Assembly (NCBI GenBank): GCA_052386675.1
Contig: JBQTJX010000004.1
Coordinates: forward strand, 1 to 64,000
Length of the DNA: 64,000 nucleotides
DNA from: RBG-16-66-20 sp052386675
GTDB lineage: Bacteria > Pseudomonadota > Gammaproteobacteria > Burkholderiales > SG8-39
Direction: 5' to 3'
Below, piece after piece: positions 7,851 through 16,750 of this stretch. The translations under genes and the position numbers were made by a program. The notes beneath the pieces were generated by a model. That model had not been told where the DNA came from. It worked only from the letters and a program-made list of their open reading frames with translations, and ran no database searches. Every line of letters starts with the position of its first letter. Positions within the stretch are counted from its first letter, which is position 1.

Positions 7851-8804
7851 ATGAAGATTACATCCTTGATCGCATCCGGAGTCCTCGGACTCGCAGCCGC
7901 AGGCGCCGCCCAGGCGCAGGCCTTCCCAACCAAGCCCGTGCGCTGGGTCGTCCCCTTCGCCGCCGGCGGCCCTGCCGACGTCATCGCGCGCCTGGTGGCG
8001 CCCAAGATGGCCGAGCGCCTCGGCCAGCCGGTGCTGGTGGACAACCGCGCCGGCGCCAACAGCAACATCGGGCACAAGGCGGTGGCGGAGGCCGCGCCGG
8101 ACGGCTACACCATGCTCTACGTGGTGCCCAACATCGTCACCAATCCGTCGCTGTTCTCGAACATGGTGGACCCCCTGAAGGAGCTCGCCCCGCTCGCGCG
8201 CATGACCACGCAGTCCTACGTGCTGGTGGCGAACCCAAACTTCGAACCTCGGACGGTGGCGGACATCATCGCCGCGGCGAAGGCGAAGCCGGGCAGCGTC
8301 AGTTGCGCCTCCGGCGGCGGCCTGATGACCTTCGGCTGCGAATGGATGCGCACCATGACCAAGGCCGACATCACGCATGTGCAGTACAAGGGCAACGCGC
8401 CGGCGCTCACCGACCTGATGGGCGGGCAGGTGAACATCCTGTTCGACCTTTACAACACTTCGCTCCCGCAACTGCGCGCCGGCAAGATCCGCGGCGTGGC
8501 CTCCACCGGCCCGCAGCGCGGCGCGCCGCTGCCGGACCTGCCGGCGGTCACCGAGACCCTGCCCGGACTGGTGCTGGTGGGCTGGCATGGCGCCATGCTG
8601 CCCCCGGGCGTGCCGCAGCCAATCGTGGAGCGGCTGAACAAGGCGCTGGGCGAGGCGATGGCCGACCCGGCGGTCAGCAAGCGCATCACCGACGGTTTCA
8701 GCGAGGTGGCGCACACCTCGGCCGAGGCATTCGGCGAAATCCTGAAGCAGGACTTCGCCAAGTACGCCCGCATCGTCAAGGAAGCCGGCATCAAGCCGCA
8801 GTAG
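7851..8804 (+). CDS. Bug/TctC-family periplasmic substrate-binding protein
   Basis: The 317-residue protein has a signal peptide (MKITSLIASGVLGLAAAGAAQAQ, cleaved near residue 23; named here by its ends only) and the Bug marks FPTKPVRWVVPFAAGGPADV, VDNRAGANSNIG, HVQYKGNAPALTDL and a terminal FAKYARIVKEAGIKPQ. It should deliver or sense an organic acid in the periplasm. It is followed after 2 bases by the GTG start of an amidohydrolase, and then by LigA and LigB, so it heads a probable four-gene operon. That context suggests an aromatic or amide-bearing ligand. No TctA/TctB permease genes are in the window. Confidence 0.88.
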   Translation: MKITSLIASGVLGLAAAGAAQAQAFPTKPVRWVVPFAAGGPADVIARLVAPKMAERLGQPVLVDNRAGANSNIGHKAVAEAAPDGYTMLYVVPNIVTNPSLFSNMVDPLKELAPLARMTTQSYVLVANPNFEPRTVADIIAAAKAKPGSVSCASGGGLMTFGCEWMRTMTKADITHVQYKGNAPALTDLMGGQVNILFDLYNTSLPQLRAGKIRGVASTGPQRGAPLPDLPAVTETLPGLVLVGWHGAMLPPGVPQPIVERLNKALGEAMADPAVSKRITDGFSEVAHTSAEAFGEILKQDFAKYARIVKEAGIKPQ

Positions 8805-8806
8805 CT

Positions 8807-10444
8807 GTGGCTGACCTCGTCCTGCGGGGCGGCCATGTCCTGACCCTCGCGCAGGGCCCTGCCCGGGCGAGCGCGGTGGCGATAGCGGGAGAACGCATCG
8901 TCGCAGTGGGCAGCGACGCCGAAATCTCCGGGCTCGCCCGCCCCGCCGCGCGCATCATCGAACTGGCGGGGCGCACGGTCATGCCCGGCCTTACCGACGG
9001 CCATGCGCACCTGGATCGCGAGGCGCTGAAGGGCCTCCTGCCCTCAGTCTCGGACTGCCGATCCATTCGCGAACTGGTCGAGCGCCTGCGCGCCCTCGCC
9101 GCCGCGACGCCACCAGGGCAATGGATCGTCACGATGCCCCTGGGCGAGCCGCCGGAGTACCGCTGGTCGGAAGCGATGTTCGAGGAAGGCCGCCTCCCCA
9201 CGCGTGAAGACCTGGACCTCGCCTCAACGCGGCATCCGATCCTGATCCGCTGCGCCTGGGGCTACTGGTCCATGCAGCTGCCGCTGGTGTCGGTCGCGAA
9301 CTCCGCCGCGCTCGCGCTGGCCGGCATCCGCAAGGGCAGCGCAAGTCCGTCGCCGCTGGTGACGATCGACGCGGACGCCTCCGGCGAACCCACCGGCATC
9401 GTCCGCGACCACGCGCACCAGCCCATCGCGGAATTCACCCTGTTCCGCGGCGCGCCGCACTTCAGCGCGGACGACCGTGCGCGGACGCTTGTGGAATCCA
9501 TGCGGATGTACAACGCCGTGGGCACCACCGCCGTATTCGAAGGACATGGGGTTTCCGCGGAGGTCGTGGACGCCTACCGCAGCGTCCGCGCGCAAAACCG
9601 CCAGACCGTGCGCGCGCGACTCACGTTCAGCCCTGTCTGGAATGGCGCAGGTATTCGGGCATTCGCGGGCGAACGAGGCGACGACTGGTTGCGACTGACC
9701 GGCTTCTTCGCCGAGGTGGATGCCAACCCGCAAGCCAGCCGCCTGCGCGCGCAATGCGCGCCGGTCACCGGCTGGGCCGGGTTCAACTACGATGCCGGCC
9801 TGCCGCGCGACAAGCTGGTCGAGTTGCTGCGGGCCGCGGCGCGCGAGCGGATTCGCGTCTGCGCCATCCAGGCCCCGATGCTGGAGCTGTTCGCGGAGGC
9901 CGCGCGCGAAGCGCCGATCCATGACCTGGCGTGGGTGATAGCGCATCCGGTCACGCTGGACGCGCGGCAGATCGGGATGATCCGGGACCTCGGCGTCATG
10001 GTCACCACCCACACCAATTCCTATATCTGGAACCATGCCTCGGCCACGCTGGCGCGAATCGGCAAGGACAAGGAAGACACGCTGTGCCCGATCCGGTCGC
10101 TGCTCGATGCCGGCGTCAACGTGTCCCTCGCCACCGACAACGTGCCGATATCGCTGTGGCCCTGCATCTGGCAGGCGGTGGAGCGCGTGGACCGGGCTAC
10201 CGGAGAAGTCATCGCGCCGGGCCAGCGCATCAGCCGCGAGCAAGCCCTTGCCTGCGCCACGGTGCACGGCGCGCGCCTGTGCCTGGACGAGGCCGAGCGA
10301 GGCACGCTGGAGCCGGGCAAGCTCGCCGATCTCATCGTGCTGCCGGAGAATCCCCTCACCGTTCAACCGGAACGGCTGCGCGCGCTCGCGCCCGACGTTA
10401 CGATGGCGGGCGGGAAGATTGTCTACGAAAGGCCATCCGAATGA
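8807..10444 (+). CDS. YtcJ-like amidohydrolase (amidohydrolase_3 family)
   Basis: The 545-residue protein starts at a GTG two bases after the preceding stop; the frame also runs open upstream through the Bug gene, but that part is non-native. The N-terminal beta-sandwich DLVLRGGHVLTL leads to GRTVMPGLTDGHAHLDR with the HxH metal ligands. Later ligands are suggested by VIAHPVTLD and VSLATDNVP, and the C-terminus has the usual LEPGKLADLIVLPENP. The family hydrolyses cyclic or exocyclic amides and similar C-N bonds. It lies between a Bug receptor and LigA/LigB, which suggests that it opens or trims an aromatic or ring-cleaved substrate. The exact substrate is unknown. Confidence 0.82.
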   Translation: MADLVLRGGHVLTLAQGPARASAVAIAGERIVAVGSDAEISGLARPAARIIELAGRTVMPGLTDGHAHLDREALKGLLPSVSDCRSIRELVERLRALAAATPPGQWIVTMPLGEPPEYRWSEAMFEEGRLPTREDLDLASTRHPILIRCAWGYWSMQLPLVSVANSAALALAGIRKGSASPSPLVTIDADASGEPTGIVRDHAHQPIAEFTLFRGAPHFSADDRARTLVESMRMYNAVGTTAVFEGHGVSAEVVDAYRSVRAQNRQTVRARLTFSPVWNGAGIRAFAGERGDDWLRLTGFFAEVDANPQASRLRAQCAPVTGWAGFNYDAGLPRDKLVELLRAAARERIRVCAIQAPMLELFAEAAREAPIHDLAWVIAHPVTLDARQIGMIRDLGVMVTTHTNSYIWNHASATLARIGKDKEDTLCPIRSLLDAGVNVSLATDNVPISLWPCIWQAVERVDRATGEVIAPGQRISREQALACATVHGARLCLDEAERGTLEPGKLADLIVLPENPLTVQPERLRALAPDVTMAGGKIVYERPSE

Positions 10445-10454
10445 GCATCCGTGC

Positions 10455-10757
10455 ATGAGCATCCTTCATACCGACAAGACCCTGCCGGCCAACAAGCTTA
10501 TTTTCGAAGTGCGGCGCGACGCCGCGCTGCGCGAGCGCTTCGCGAAGGACCTGCCCGGCCTGATGCGCGACTACGGACTGTCGGAGGAAGAGCAGCGCGC
10601 GCTGCGCGAGGCGGACCTCAGGCGCCTCGCGGACCTGGGCGTGCACCCCTACTTCCTGCCGCAGGTGTCGCGTTTGTTCCGCGGCGCCGGCTACAACCAC
10701 AACGACAGCGCCGCGGCACAGCTCTACGCCGAGAAAATGCTGCAAAGGAAAGGCTGA
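10455..10757 (+). CDS. LigA-type small subunit of a class III extradiol dioxygenase
   Basis: The 100-residue helical protein matches the LigA family: LIFEVRRDAALRERFAKD, LMRDYGLSEEEQRALREAD (helix that packs over the active site) and LADLGVHPYFLPQV. The alpha subunit covers the active site of the LigB-type catalytic subunit encoded 2 bases downstream. In the protocatechuate 4,5-dioxygenase family the pair cleaves catecholic rings next to a hydroxyl group. The start at 10455 is the natural family N-terminus; the upstream gene ends at 10444. The real substrate may not be protocatechuate. Confidence 0.85.
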   Translation: MSILHTDKTLPANKLIFEVRRDAALRERFAKDLPGLMRDYGLSEEEQRALREADLRRLADLGVHPYFLPQVSRLFRGAGYNHNDSAAAQLYAEKMLQRKG

Positions 10758-10759
10758 GC

Positions 10760-11596
10760 ATGGCCGAGATCGTCTCCATCATCGCGCTCGCCCACGCCCC
10801 CGGCGCCACCGGCTGGCTGGACAAGGCGCCGCAGCACGAGCAGGACGCGCTGCTCGCAGGCTACGAACGCATGGGCGTTGCGCTGCGTGCGGCGAAACCC
10901 GACGTCATCGTGGGCGTCGCCAACGACCACCTGCTCAATTTCCCCATGGAAAACATTCCGGACTGGTGCGTCGGCACCGCGGCGCGCTGGAAGGGGCCCG
11001 CCGAATGGTTCCGCGACTGGGTCAACGTGCCGCCCTATGAAGTGGATGGCCACCGCGACCTGGCTCGCTACCTGGTGCGAGATGCCGGCAAGCGCGGCTT
11101 CAACCTCGCCTTCTCCGACAAGCTGGAGTTCGACGACAACTGGTCGGTGCCTTTGAAGTTCCTCACCCCGGCCTACGACATCCCGCTGGTGCCGATCCAC
11201 ATGAACTGCGTGGTGCCTCCCCTGCCCTCGCCCGAGCGCTGCCAGGCTTTCGGCGAGGCGCTCGCGGCCTCGATCCGCGCCTGGCCGGCGAAAATCCGCG
11301 TCGCCGTGATGGCCACCGGCGGCCTGTCGCACGATCCGGGCGGGCAGAAGTATTTCGACGTGGACGAGAAGTTCGACCGCTGGTTCCTCGAGTTGCTGGG
11401 CAGCGGCGATCCCGCGCGCGTGACGCGCGCGGCGACCATCGAGAAAATGATCGGCGCCGGCGACGGCGGCACCGTGGAGCTGCTGGCCTGGCTGGTGGCG
11501 ATGGGCGCCGCCGGCAAACGCGCCGCGACGACGGATTTCTACGTGCCTTCAGTTGCCCTGCGCTGCGGCATGGGCGGAGTGAACTGGAACGCCTGA
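10760..11596 (+). CDS. LigB-type catalytic subunit of a class III extradiol ring-cleavage dioxygenase
   Basis: The 278-residue protein carries the LigB active site: His12 (LAHAPG), His57 (ANDHLLNF) and Glu240 (GGTVELLAW) as Fe(II) ligands, and His191 (GGLSHDPGG) as the catalytic base. The spacing is close to that of Sphingomonas LigB (His12, His61, His195, Glu242). It follows the LigA gene by 2 bases and so forms a two-subunit enzyme. Protocatechuate, gallate or a substituted catechol are possible substrates. The lower meta-pathway genes usually linked to ligAB (ligC, ligI, ligJ, ligK) are not present here, which argues for a non-standard pathway. Confidence 0.88.
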   Translation: MAEIVSIIALAHAPGATGWLDKAPQHEQDALLAGYERMGVALRAAKPDVIVGVANDHLLNFPMENIPDWCVGTAARWKGPAEWFRDWVNVPPYEVDGHRDLARYLVRDAGKRGFNLAFSDKLEFDDNWSVPLKFLTPAYDIPLVPIHMNCVVPPLPSPERCQAFGEALAASIRAWPAKIRVAVMATGGLSHDPGGQKYFDVDEKFDRWFLELLGSGDPARVTRAATIEKMIGAGDGGTVELLAWLVAMGAAGKRAATTDFYVPSVALRCGMGGVNWNA

Positions 11597-11603
11597 AGCT
11601 GCG

Positions 11604-12512
11604 CTAGCCTGCGGCGACCCAGCGCGCGGCGAAGGCCTCGCCCCGCGCCTCGATCGCCGCCACGTGCGGCGCGCCGAAATGCGTCGGCAGGAGCAGCGCC
11701 CCGGTTTCCGCGCAATGCCCCAGCACGCGCCGCCGCGTGGCGCGCGCCTGCACCGGGTCGGCGCAGAACTGCGTGTTCCAGTCCGGCGCATAGATTTGCA
11801 GCGGATGGTGGATGACGTCGCCGCAGAACACGCCATCCGTACCCTTCGCGCCTAGCTTGAGCAGCACGTGGCCCGGCGTATGACCCGGCGCGGGCTCCAC
11901 CAGCAGCTCGTCGTCGATCGCGTCCACGCCCTCGAGCAGGCGCGCCTGGCCTGCCTCGATCACCGGCAGCACGCTGTCGCGGAAAGCGATCGCGCGCGCC
12001 GGATCCCCGGCGAGCGCCGGGTTCTGCCCCGGATCCCAGTGATCGTGCTCGATGCGCGAGAACAGGTACTTCGCGTTCGGAAAAGTCGGCACCCAGCGCC
12101 CGTCTCGCAGTCTCGTATTCCATCCTATGTGGTCCGCGTGCAGGTGGGTGCACAGCACGATGTCGATATCCTCCGGGCGCGCACCGGCCGCGTGCAGGCG
12201 ATCGAGGAACGGCGTATTCAGCTGGTGGAAGCGCAGCCACCAGTGCCTGTCCTTGTGGTTGCCGGCGCAGGCATCGAGCAGGATGGTGTGGCGCCCGGTC
12301 CGGATGAGCCACGAGTGGACGCTGGTAATGAGCGCATCGGCATCCGGCACGTAGTGATGGGGCAGCATCCAGGGGAGATTGCGCTCCAGGACCGCGCGCT
12401 CGAACCCGGTGAAGTATTGCGCTGGCGGAAAACTGGCGTGGCCCAGCTGCTCCTCCACCCGCGTCACCGTCGCCGAACCGATTCTCCAGGCCTTCATTCC
12501 GCTCTTTCGCAT
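11604..12512 (-). CDS. MBL-fold metallohydrolase
   Basis: The 302-residue protein has the metallo-beta-lactamase metal motif THLHADHIGWN (HxHxDH), a second metal-ligand region in PAPGHTPGHVLL, FCGDVIHHPLQI, and the final His in PTHFGAPHV. This arrangement is typical of lactonase- and glyoxalase-II-like hydrolases. It is convergent with ligB (7 bases between stops) and divergent from the ABC ATPase gene. An ATG at 12497 would shorten it by five residues and cannot be excluded. In this setting a lactonase acting on a ring-cleavage product is a fair guess but no more than that. Confidence 0.8.
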   Translation of the reverse strand: MRKSGMKAWRIGSATVTRVEEQLGHASFPPAQYFTGFERAVLERNLPWMLPHHYVPDADALITSVHSWLIRTGRHTILLDACAGNHKDRHWWLRFHQLNTPFLDRLHAAGARPEDIDIVLCTHLHADHIGWNTRLRDGRWVPTFPNAKYLFSRIEHDHWDPGQNPALAGDPARAIAFRDSVLPVIEAGQARLLEGVDAIDDELLVEPAPGHTPGHVLLKLGAKGTDGVFCGDVIHHPLQIYAPDWNTQFCADPVQARATRRRVLGHCAETGALLLPTHFGAPHVAAIEARGEAFAARWVAAG

Positions 12513-12553
12513 GGCACGCCGCGCCGATTGCGCTACAGTACCCCGGAGTTCCC

Positions 12554-13354
12554 ATGGAATCCACGATCGATTCGATGCCCTGCCTCGCCCTCGAAGGCGT
12601 GCACAAGGCTTTCGGCGCTGGCAACGCGCAGACGATCGCGCTCGGCAACGTCGCGCTGGAAGTGGCCGAAGGCGAGTTCTACGCCATCGTCGGCCCCTCG
12701 GGCTGCGGCAAGTCCACGCTGCTGCAGATCGCCGCCGGCCTTGTCGCCCCGAGCGGCGGCCGCGTTCTGCTGAACGGACGCGCCGTCGCCGGCCCGCCCG
12801 AAGGCCTGGTCTACCTGTTCCAGCAGTATTCCAAGTCGCTCTTTCCCTGGCGCACGGTGATCGACAACGTCGCCTTCGCCGTCGAGCACCGGCCGGGCAT
12901 GACGCGCGCGAAGGCGCGCGCGCACAGCCTGCGCTTCCTGGAGATGGTTGGCCTCGCCGAGTTCGCCGAGCGCTTCCCGTGGCAGCTGTCGGGCGGCATG
13001 CAGCAGCGCGTCACCATCGCGCGCGCGCTCGCGGCCGAGCCCCGCGTCCTGCTCCTGGACGAACCCTTCAGCTCGGTGGATGCGCTGACGCGGCTGGAAC
13101 TGCACAGCCTGGTGCTGGACCTGTGGACGCGCCAGCGCTTCACCGCGGTGCTCGTGACCCACGACGTGGACGAGGCGGTGTTCCTCGCCGACCGCGTCGC
13201 GGTGCTCTCGGCGCGCCCCTCGGAAGTGGTGCGCGTCCTGGAAACCCGGCTGCCGCGGCCGCGCGACAGTATCGACACGCGCGAGCTGCCGCGCTTCCTC
13301 GAACTGCGCCACCTGCTCCTGGCCATGCTGCTGGGACGCCCGCACGATGGCTGA
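12554..13354 (+). CDS. ABC transporter ATP-binding protein, NitT/TauT/SsuB type
   Basis: The 266-residue ATPase has Walker A GPSGCGKST (47-55), the Q-loop FQQYSKSLFPWRTV, signature LSGGMQQR (145-152), Walker B RVLLLDEPFSSVDA (164-177) and the switch histidine in LVTHDVDEA. The SLFPWRTV element after the Q-loop is typical of nitrate, taurine, sulfonate and pyrimidine-precursor importers. The stop overlaps the permease start by 8 bases (ATGGCTGA). It heads the operon ATPase, permease, binding protein, amidohydrolase, second permease. Confidence 0.9.
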   Translation: MESTIDSMPCLALEGVHKAFGAGNAQTIALGNVALEVAEGEFYAIVGPSGCGKSTLLQIAAGLVAPSGGRVLLNGRAVAGPPEGLVYLFQQYSKSLFPWRTVIDNVAFAVEHRPGMTRAKARAHSLRFLEMVGLAEFAERFPWQLSGGMQQRVTIARALAAEPRVLLLDEPFSSVDALTRLELHSLVLDLWTRQRFTAVLVTHDVDEAVFLADRVAVLSARPSEVVRVLETRLPRPRDSIDTRELPRFLELRHLLLAMLLGRPHDG

Positions 13355-14138
13355 GGCGGCGGCTATCCCCGAGCGCCCGGCCTGGGGCGACCGCCTGCTC
13401 GGCGCCGGGACGATCCTGCTGCTGCTCGCGGCCGCCGAAGCCGCAGTGCGCCTGGGCGCGCTAAACGCCGCCCTGGTGCCGCCGCCGACGGTGGTGGTGC
13501 TGCGCGTCTACGAGATCCTCGCCAGCGGCGCCTTCGCCCAGCCGCTGGGCGCCACGCTGTACCTGCTGTTCGTCGCCTATTTCGCCGCCTGCGCGCTTGC
13601 CGTTGCCGCGGGCCTCGCGATGGGGCGCTTTGCCGCCATCCACGACCTGTTCGAGCCGCTGGTCGAAGTGCTGCGGCCGCTGCCCAAGCCCGCGCTGCTG
13701 CCGCCGCTGATCCTGTTCCTTGGCCTGGGCGACGCCATGAAGCTGACCGTGATCGGCCTCGGCGTGTTCTTCCCGGTGCTCATCAACACCATCCAGGGCG
13801 TGCGCGGCGCGGATCCGATCGTCATCGACACCGCGCGCACCTTCGGCCATGGCCGGATGGGCATCCTGTTCAAGGTGGTGCTGCCCGGCGCGCTGCCGCT
13901 CATCCTGTCCGGGATGCGCATCAGCCTGGGCCTGGGCCTGATCCTGGTCGTGATCGCGGAGATGCTCGCCGGTACCGGCGGCCTGGGCTACCTGATCATC
14001 GACATGCAGCGCACTTTCCGAGTGCAGCAGATGTATGCCTGGGTCGCGATCCTCGCCGTCCTGGGCTATGCCCTGAACTTCATCTTCCTCAAGCTGGAGC
14101 AGCGCGCGATCCACTGGTCGCTCGCCCGTCCCGGCTAG
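13347..14138 (+). CDS. ABC transporter permease, NitT/TauT/SsuC type (first of two)
   Basis: This 263-residue inner-membrane protein has about six hydrophobic segments and the BPD_transp_1 fold. The EAA-like cytoplasmic loop is at TFGHGRMGILFKVVLPGALP, where it contacts the ATPase. LRPLPKPALLPPLILFLGLGD is typical of the SsuC/TauC group. A homologous permease is encoded at 16740 in the same operon, so the two may form a heterodimer, while most relatives work as homodimers. The start overlaps the ATPase gene. Confidence 0.88.
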   Translation: MAEAAAIPERPAWGDRLLGAGTILLLLAAAEAAVRLGALNAALVPPPTVVVLRVYEILASGAFAQPLGATLYLLFVAYFAACALAVAAGLAMGRFAAIHDLFEPLVEVLRPLPKPALLPPLILFLGLGDAMKLTVIGLGVFFPVLINTIQGVRGADPIVIDTARTFGHGRMGILFKVVLPGALPLILSGMRISLGLGLILVVIAEMLAGTGGLGYLIIDMQRTFRVQQMYAWVAILAVLGYALNFIFLKLEQRAIHWSLARPG

Positions 14139-14169
14139 ACTTGCAAGACCACCACAAGGAGATCCCGCC

Positions 14170-15132
14170 ATGCTGATGAAATCCGCCACGCGCCTGCTGC
14201 TCGCCGCCGCGTTCCTGCTGCCGCTCTCGTCCGCGCACGCGCAGCTGACGAAACTGCGCGTCAGCACCATCCCGATCATCGACACCGCGCCGATGCAGGC
14301 TGCCATCGCCAAGGGCTTCTTCGCCGCGGAGGGCCTGGAGATCGACACCACGCCCACCGCTGGCGGCGCCGCAGGCCTGCCCGCGCTCGCCGCGGGGCAG
14401 GTGCAGATCACCTTCAGCAACATCATTTCCATCGTGCTGGGCGCCAAGCAGGGCCTTGGGTTCGAAGTCATCGCCGCCGGCAGCAGCACCGGCGCCACCC
14501 TGCCGGACCTGGCCGGCATCATCGCGAAGAAGGGCAGCACGATGAAGACCGGCAAGGACCTGGAAGGCAAGCGCCTGGCGGTCAATACGCGCAACAACAT
14601 CATCTGGCTCTACGCGCGCGCCTGGGTGCAGGCGACCGGCGGCAACCCGGACGCGGTCACCTACCTCGAGGTGCCGTTCCCGCAGATGATCGACGCGCTG
14701 AACGGGGACCGCGTGGACGCCGCCTTCGTGGTGGAGCCGTTCCTGTCGCGGGGCCTGAAGTCCGACGCGGTGCTGGTCGGCTGGCCGTACAACACGGTGC
14801 ACAAGGAGGTCCCGGTGGGCATGTACGCCGCCACCAGGGAGTTCATCCAGAAGAACCCGGCCGTGATCGAGAAGTTCACCCGCGCCTACAACAAGGGCGC
14901 GGACTGGATCAACCAGAACAAGGGTTCGGAGGAATGGCTCAAGATCATCTCGGGCTATACCCGCATGCCGCCCGAGCTGCTCAAGGGCCTCCCGCTGCCG
15001 CAGTTCGAGAAGACCGTGAACGTGACCGCCGTCGGCCCCGTGGTCGACCTGATGCGCAAACACGCCATGCTAGAGGGCGCCTTCGACATCAAGGCCCTGT
15101 TCTACAAGACCTCCACGCAGGTCGTGAAGTAG
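14170..15132 (+). CDS. ABC transporter substrate-binding protein, SsuA/THI5-like
   Basis: The 320-residue protein has a signal peptide (hydrophobic core LLLAAAFLLPLSS, cleavage near AHAQ) followed by an NMT1/THI5-like or SsuA-like fold: IDTAPMQAAIAKGFFAAEGLEI, AGQVQITFSNIIS, LEGKRLAVNTRNNIIWL and DAAFVVEPF. Such proteins capture nitrogen- or sulfur-containing organic compounds in the periplasm for import. It lies between the first permease and an amidohydrolase that presumably acts on the imported compound. The ligand is not identifiable from sequence. Confidence 0.87.
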   Translation: MLMKSATRLLLAAAFLLPLSSAHAQLTKLRVSTIPIIDTAPMQAAIAKGFFAAEGLEIDTTPTAGGAAGLPALAAGQVQITFSNIISIVLGAKQGLGFEVIAAGSSTGATLPDLAGIIAKKGSTMKTGKDLEGKRLAVNTRNNIIWLYARAWVQATGGNPDAVTYLEVPFPQMIDALNGDRVDAAFVVEPFLSRGLKSDAVLVGWPYNTVHKEVPVGMYAATREFIQKNPAVIEKFTRAYNKGADWINQNKGSEEWLKIISGYTRMPPELLKGLPLPQFEKTVNVTAVGPVVDLMRKHAMLEGAFDIKALFYKTSTQVVK

Positions 15133-15139
15133 GGAGCGC

Positions 15140-16750
15140 ATGGCGGCAGCCTCCGTCGTCGCGGGATCCATCGTCACGATGGATCCCGGGCGGCCGCACG
15201 CGGAAGCGATGGCCGTCCGCGACGGCCGCATCGTCGCCGTGGGCACGCTGGCGCAAGCGCGCGCGGCCGCCGGTCCCGGCGCCAGGGAGCATGGTTTTGC
15301 CTCCGGCGCCATTGTTCCCGGCCTGATCGACACCCACAACCACATGCACTGGACGGGGATCCAGTCGCGGCTGGTGGATCTCGCTCGCGCGACATCCATC
15401 GCCGACATCCAGGCCGCGGTGCGAGCCTATGCCGCGCGCCATCCGCAGGCGACATGGATCACCAGCGGCACCGGCTGGCATGTCGCCAACCTGAAGGAGC
15501 AGCGCTACCCGACCCGGCAGGAACTGGACGCGGCCTGCCCTGATCGCCCGGTGTACCTGCCGCGGGTCGGCCATGCCGCCGTGGCCAACAGCCGCGCGCT
15601 CGAACTCGCGGGCATCCGCCGCGACACGCCCGATCCGCCGGGCGGAAAAATCGAGCGCGATGCCGCTGGCGAGCTCACCGGGCTGCTGCTGGAGCCCCCG
15701 GCGTTCGAGGACATGGCGCGGCTGGTGCCGCCGCTTTCGGCGGAGGACCACGCCGCTTCGCTGCGCGGGATCCAGCGCGCCTACCACGCCGCCGGCCTCA
15801 CCGGCATCATGGATCCCGGCGTGACGCCGGACATTGCGCGCGTCTACCAGGACCTCTGGTCGCGCGGCGAACTCACCATGCGCTCGGTGCTCATGCCGCT
15901 CGCCGATTCCAGCCGGCCGATCGAGGCGGTGCTCGAGGGCATTGCGTCCTCCACCGCGCGCACCGGCTTTGGCGACGAACGCCTGAAGCTGGGCGGGGTC
16001 AAGCTGTTCCTGGACGGCGGCGCGTCGCTGGGTACAGCGCTTATGCGCGAACCCTACCCCGACGAGCGCTGCAACTGCGGCATCCAGGTCACGCCGACTG
16101 AGAACTTCCGCCGCATCGCGCGCCTGTGCGCCGGACGCGGCTGGTCCCTCGGCGTGCACGTGGTCGGCGGCAAGGCCATCGACATCGCGCTGGACGTGTT
16201 CGCCGAAATCGACCGCGAGCGTCCGATCCGCGACCTGCGCTTCTGCCTGATCCACGCCTACCTCTGGCCCAGCGCGGACAACATCGCCCGCGCCGCGAAG
16301 ATGGGCGTGGTGGTGGCGACGCAATGCTCCATGCAATACACCTTCGGCCCGCTGCTGGTGAAGCGGCTGGGCGCGGCCCTGATGGCAACGGCGACGCCGG
16401 TGCGCAGCTGGCTCGATGGCGGCGTGGTGGTGGGCGGCGGCTCCGATTCGCCGATCACGCCCTTTTCGCCCCTGCTCGGCCTTTGGCAGGCGCGCACGCG
16501 GCGCATCGAGGGCAGCGACGAACCGATCGGCCGGCAGCAGGCGGTGACGGGCGAAGAGGCGCTCGCGCTTTATACCCGCGACGCGGCGTACGTCAGTTTC
16601 TCCGAGCGCGAGCGCGGCGTGCTGCGCCCCGGGCTGCTGGCGGACTGGACCGCCCTGTCGGTGGACCCGGTGGCCTGCGATCCGGAGGCCTTGCGCGAAG
16701 CGAAGGTGCTCGCCACCGCGGTGGGCGGCGAATTGGTGCATGGCGGCTGA
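15140..16750 (+). CDS. YtcJ-like amidohydrolase (amidohydrolase_3 family), transporter-linked
   Basis: The 536-residue protein resembles the one at 8807 in family but is clearly divergent in sequence. Metal-site elements are IDTHNHMHW (HxH), a later VKLFLDGGASLG segment at the position of the usual lysine, LGVHVVGGKAID, LIHAYLW and GGGSDSPITP with the catalytic Asp. A C-terminal RPGLLADWTALSVDP closes the beta sandwich. It sits inside the ABC operon between the binding protein and the second permease and overlaps the latter by 11 bases, so it probably hydrolyses the transported compound in the cytoplasm. No signal peptide is seen. Confidence 0.83.
   Translation: MAAASVVAGSIVTMDPGRPHAEAMAVRDGRIVAVGTLAQARAAAGPGAREHGFASGAIVPGLIDTHNHMHWTGIQSRLVDLARATSIADIQAAVRAYAARHPQATWITSGTGWHVANLKEQRYPTRQELDAACPDRPVYLPRVGHAAVANSRALELAGIRRDTPDPPGGKIERDAAGELTGLLLEPPAFEDMARLVPPLSAEDHAASLRGIQRAYHAAGLTGIMDPGVTPDIARVYQDLWSRGELTMRSVLMPLADSSRPIEAVLEGIASSTARTGFGDERLKLGGVKLFLDGGASLGTALMREPYPDERCNCGIQVTPTENFRRIARLCAGRGWSLGVHVVGGKAIDIALDVFAEIDRERPIRDLRFCLIHAYLWPSADNIARAAKMGVVVATQCSMQYTFGPLLVKRLGAALMATATPVRSWLDGGVVVGGGSDSPITPFSPLLGLWQARTRRIEGSDEPIGRQQAVTGEEALALYTRDAAYVSFSERERGVLRPGLLADWTALSVDPVACDPEALREAKVLATAVGGELVHGG

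Noticed and set aside
7820..8806. Upstream extension of the amidohydrolase frame through the Bug gene, giving an apparent 874-residue protein.
   Set aside because: The extension is an out-of-frame reading of the Bug receptor gene. The amidohydrolase N-terminus starts cleanly at GTG 8807.
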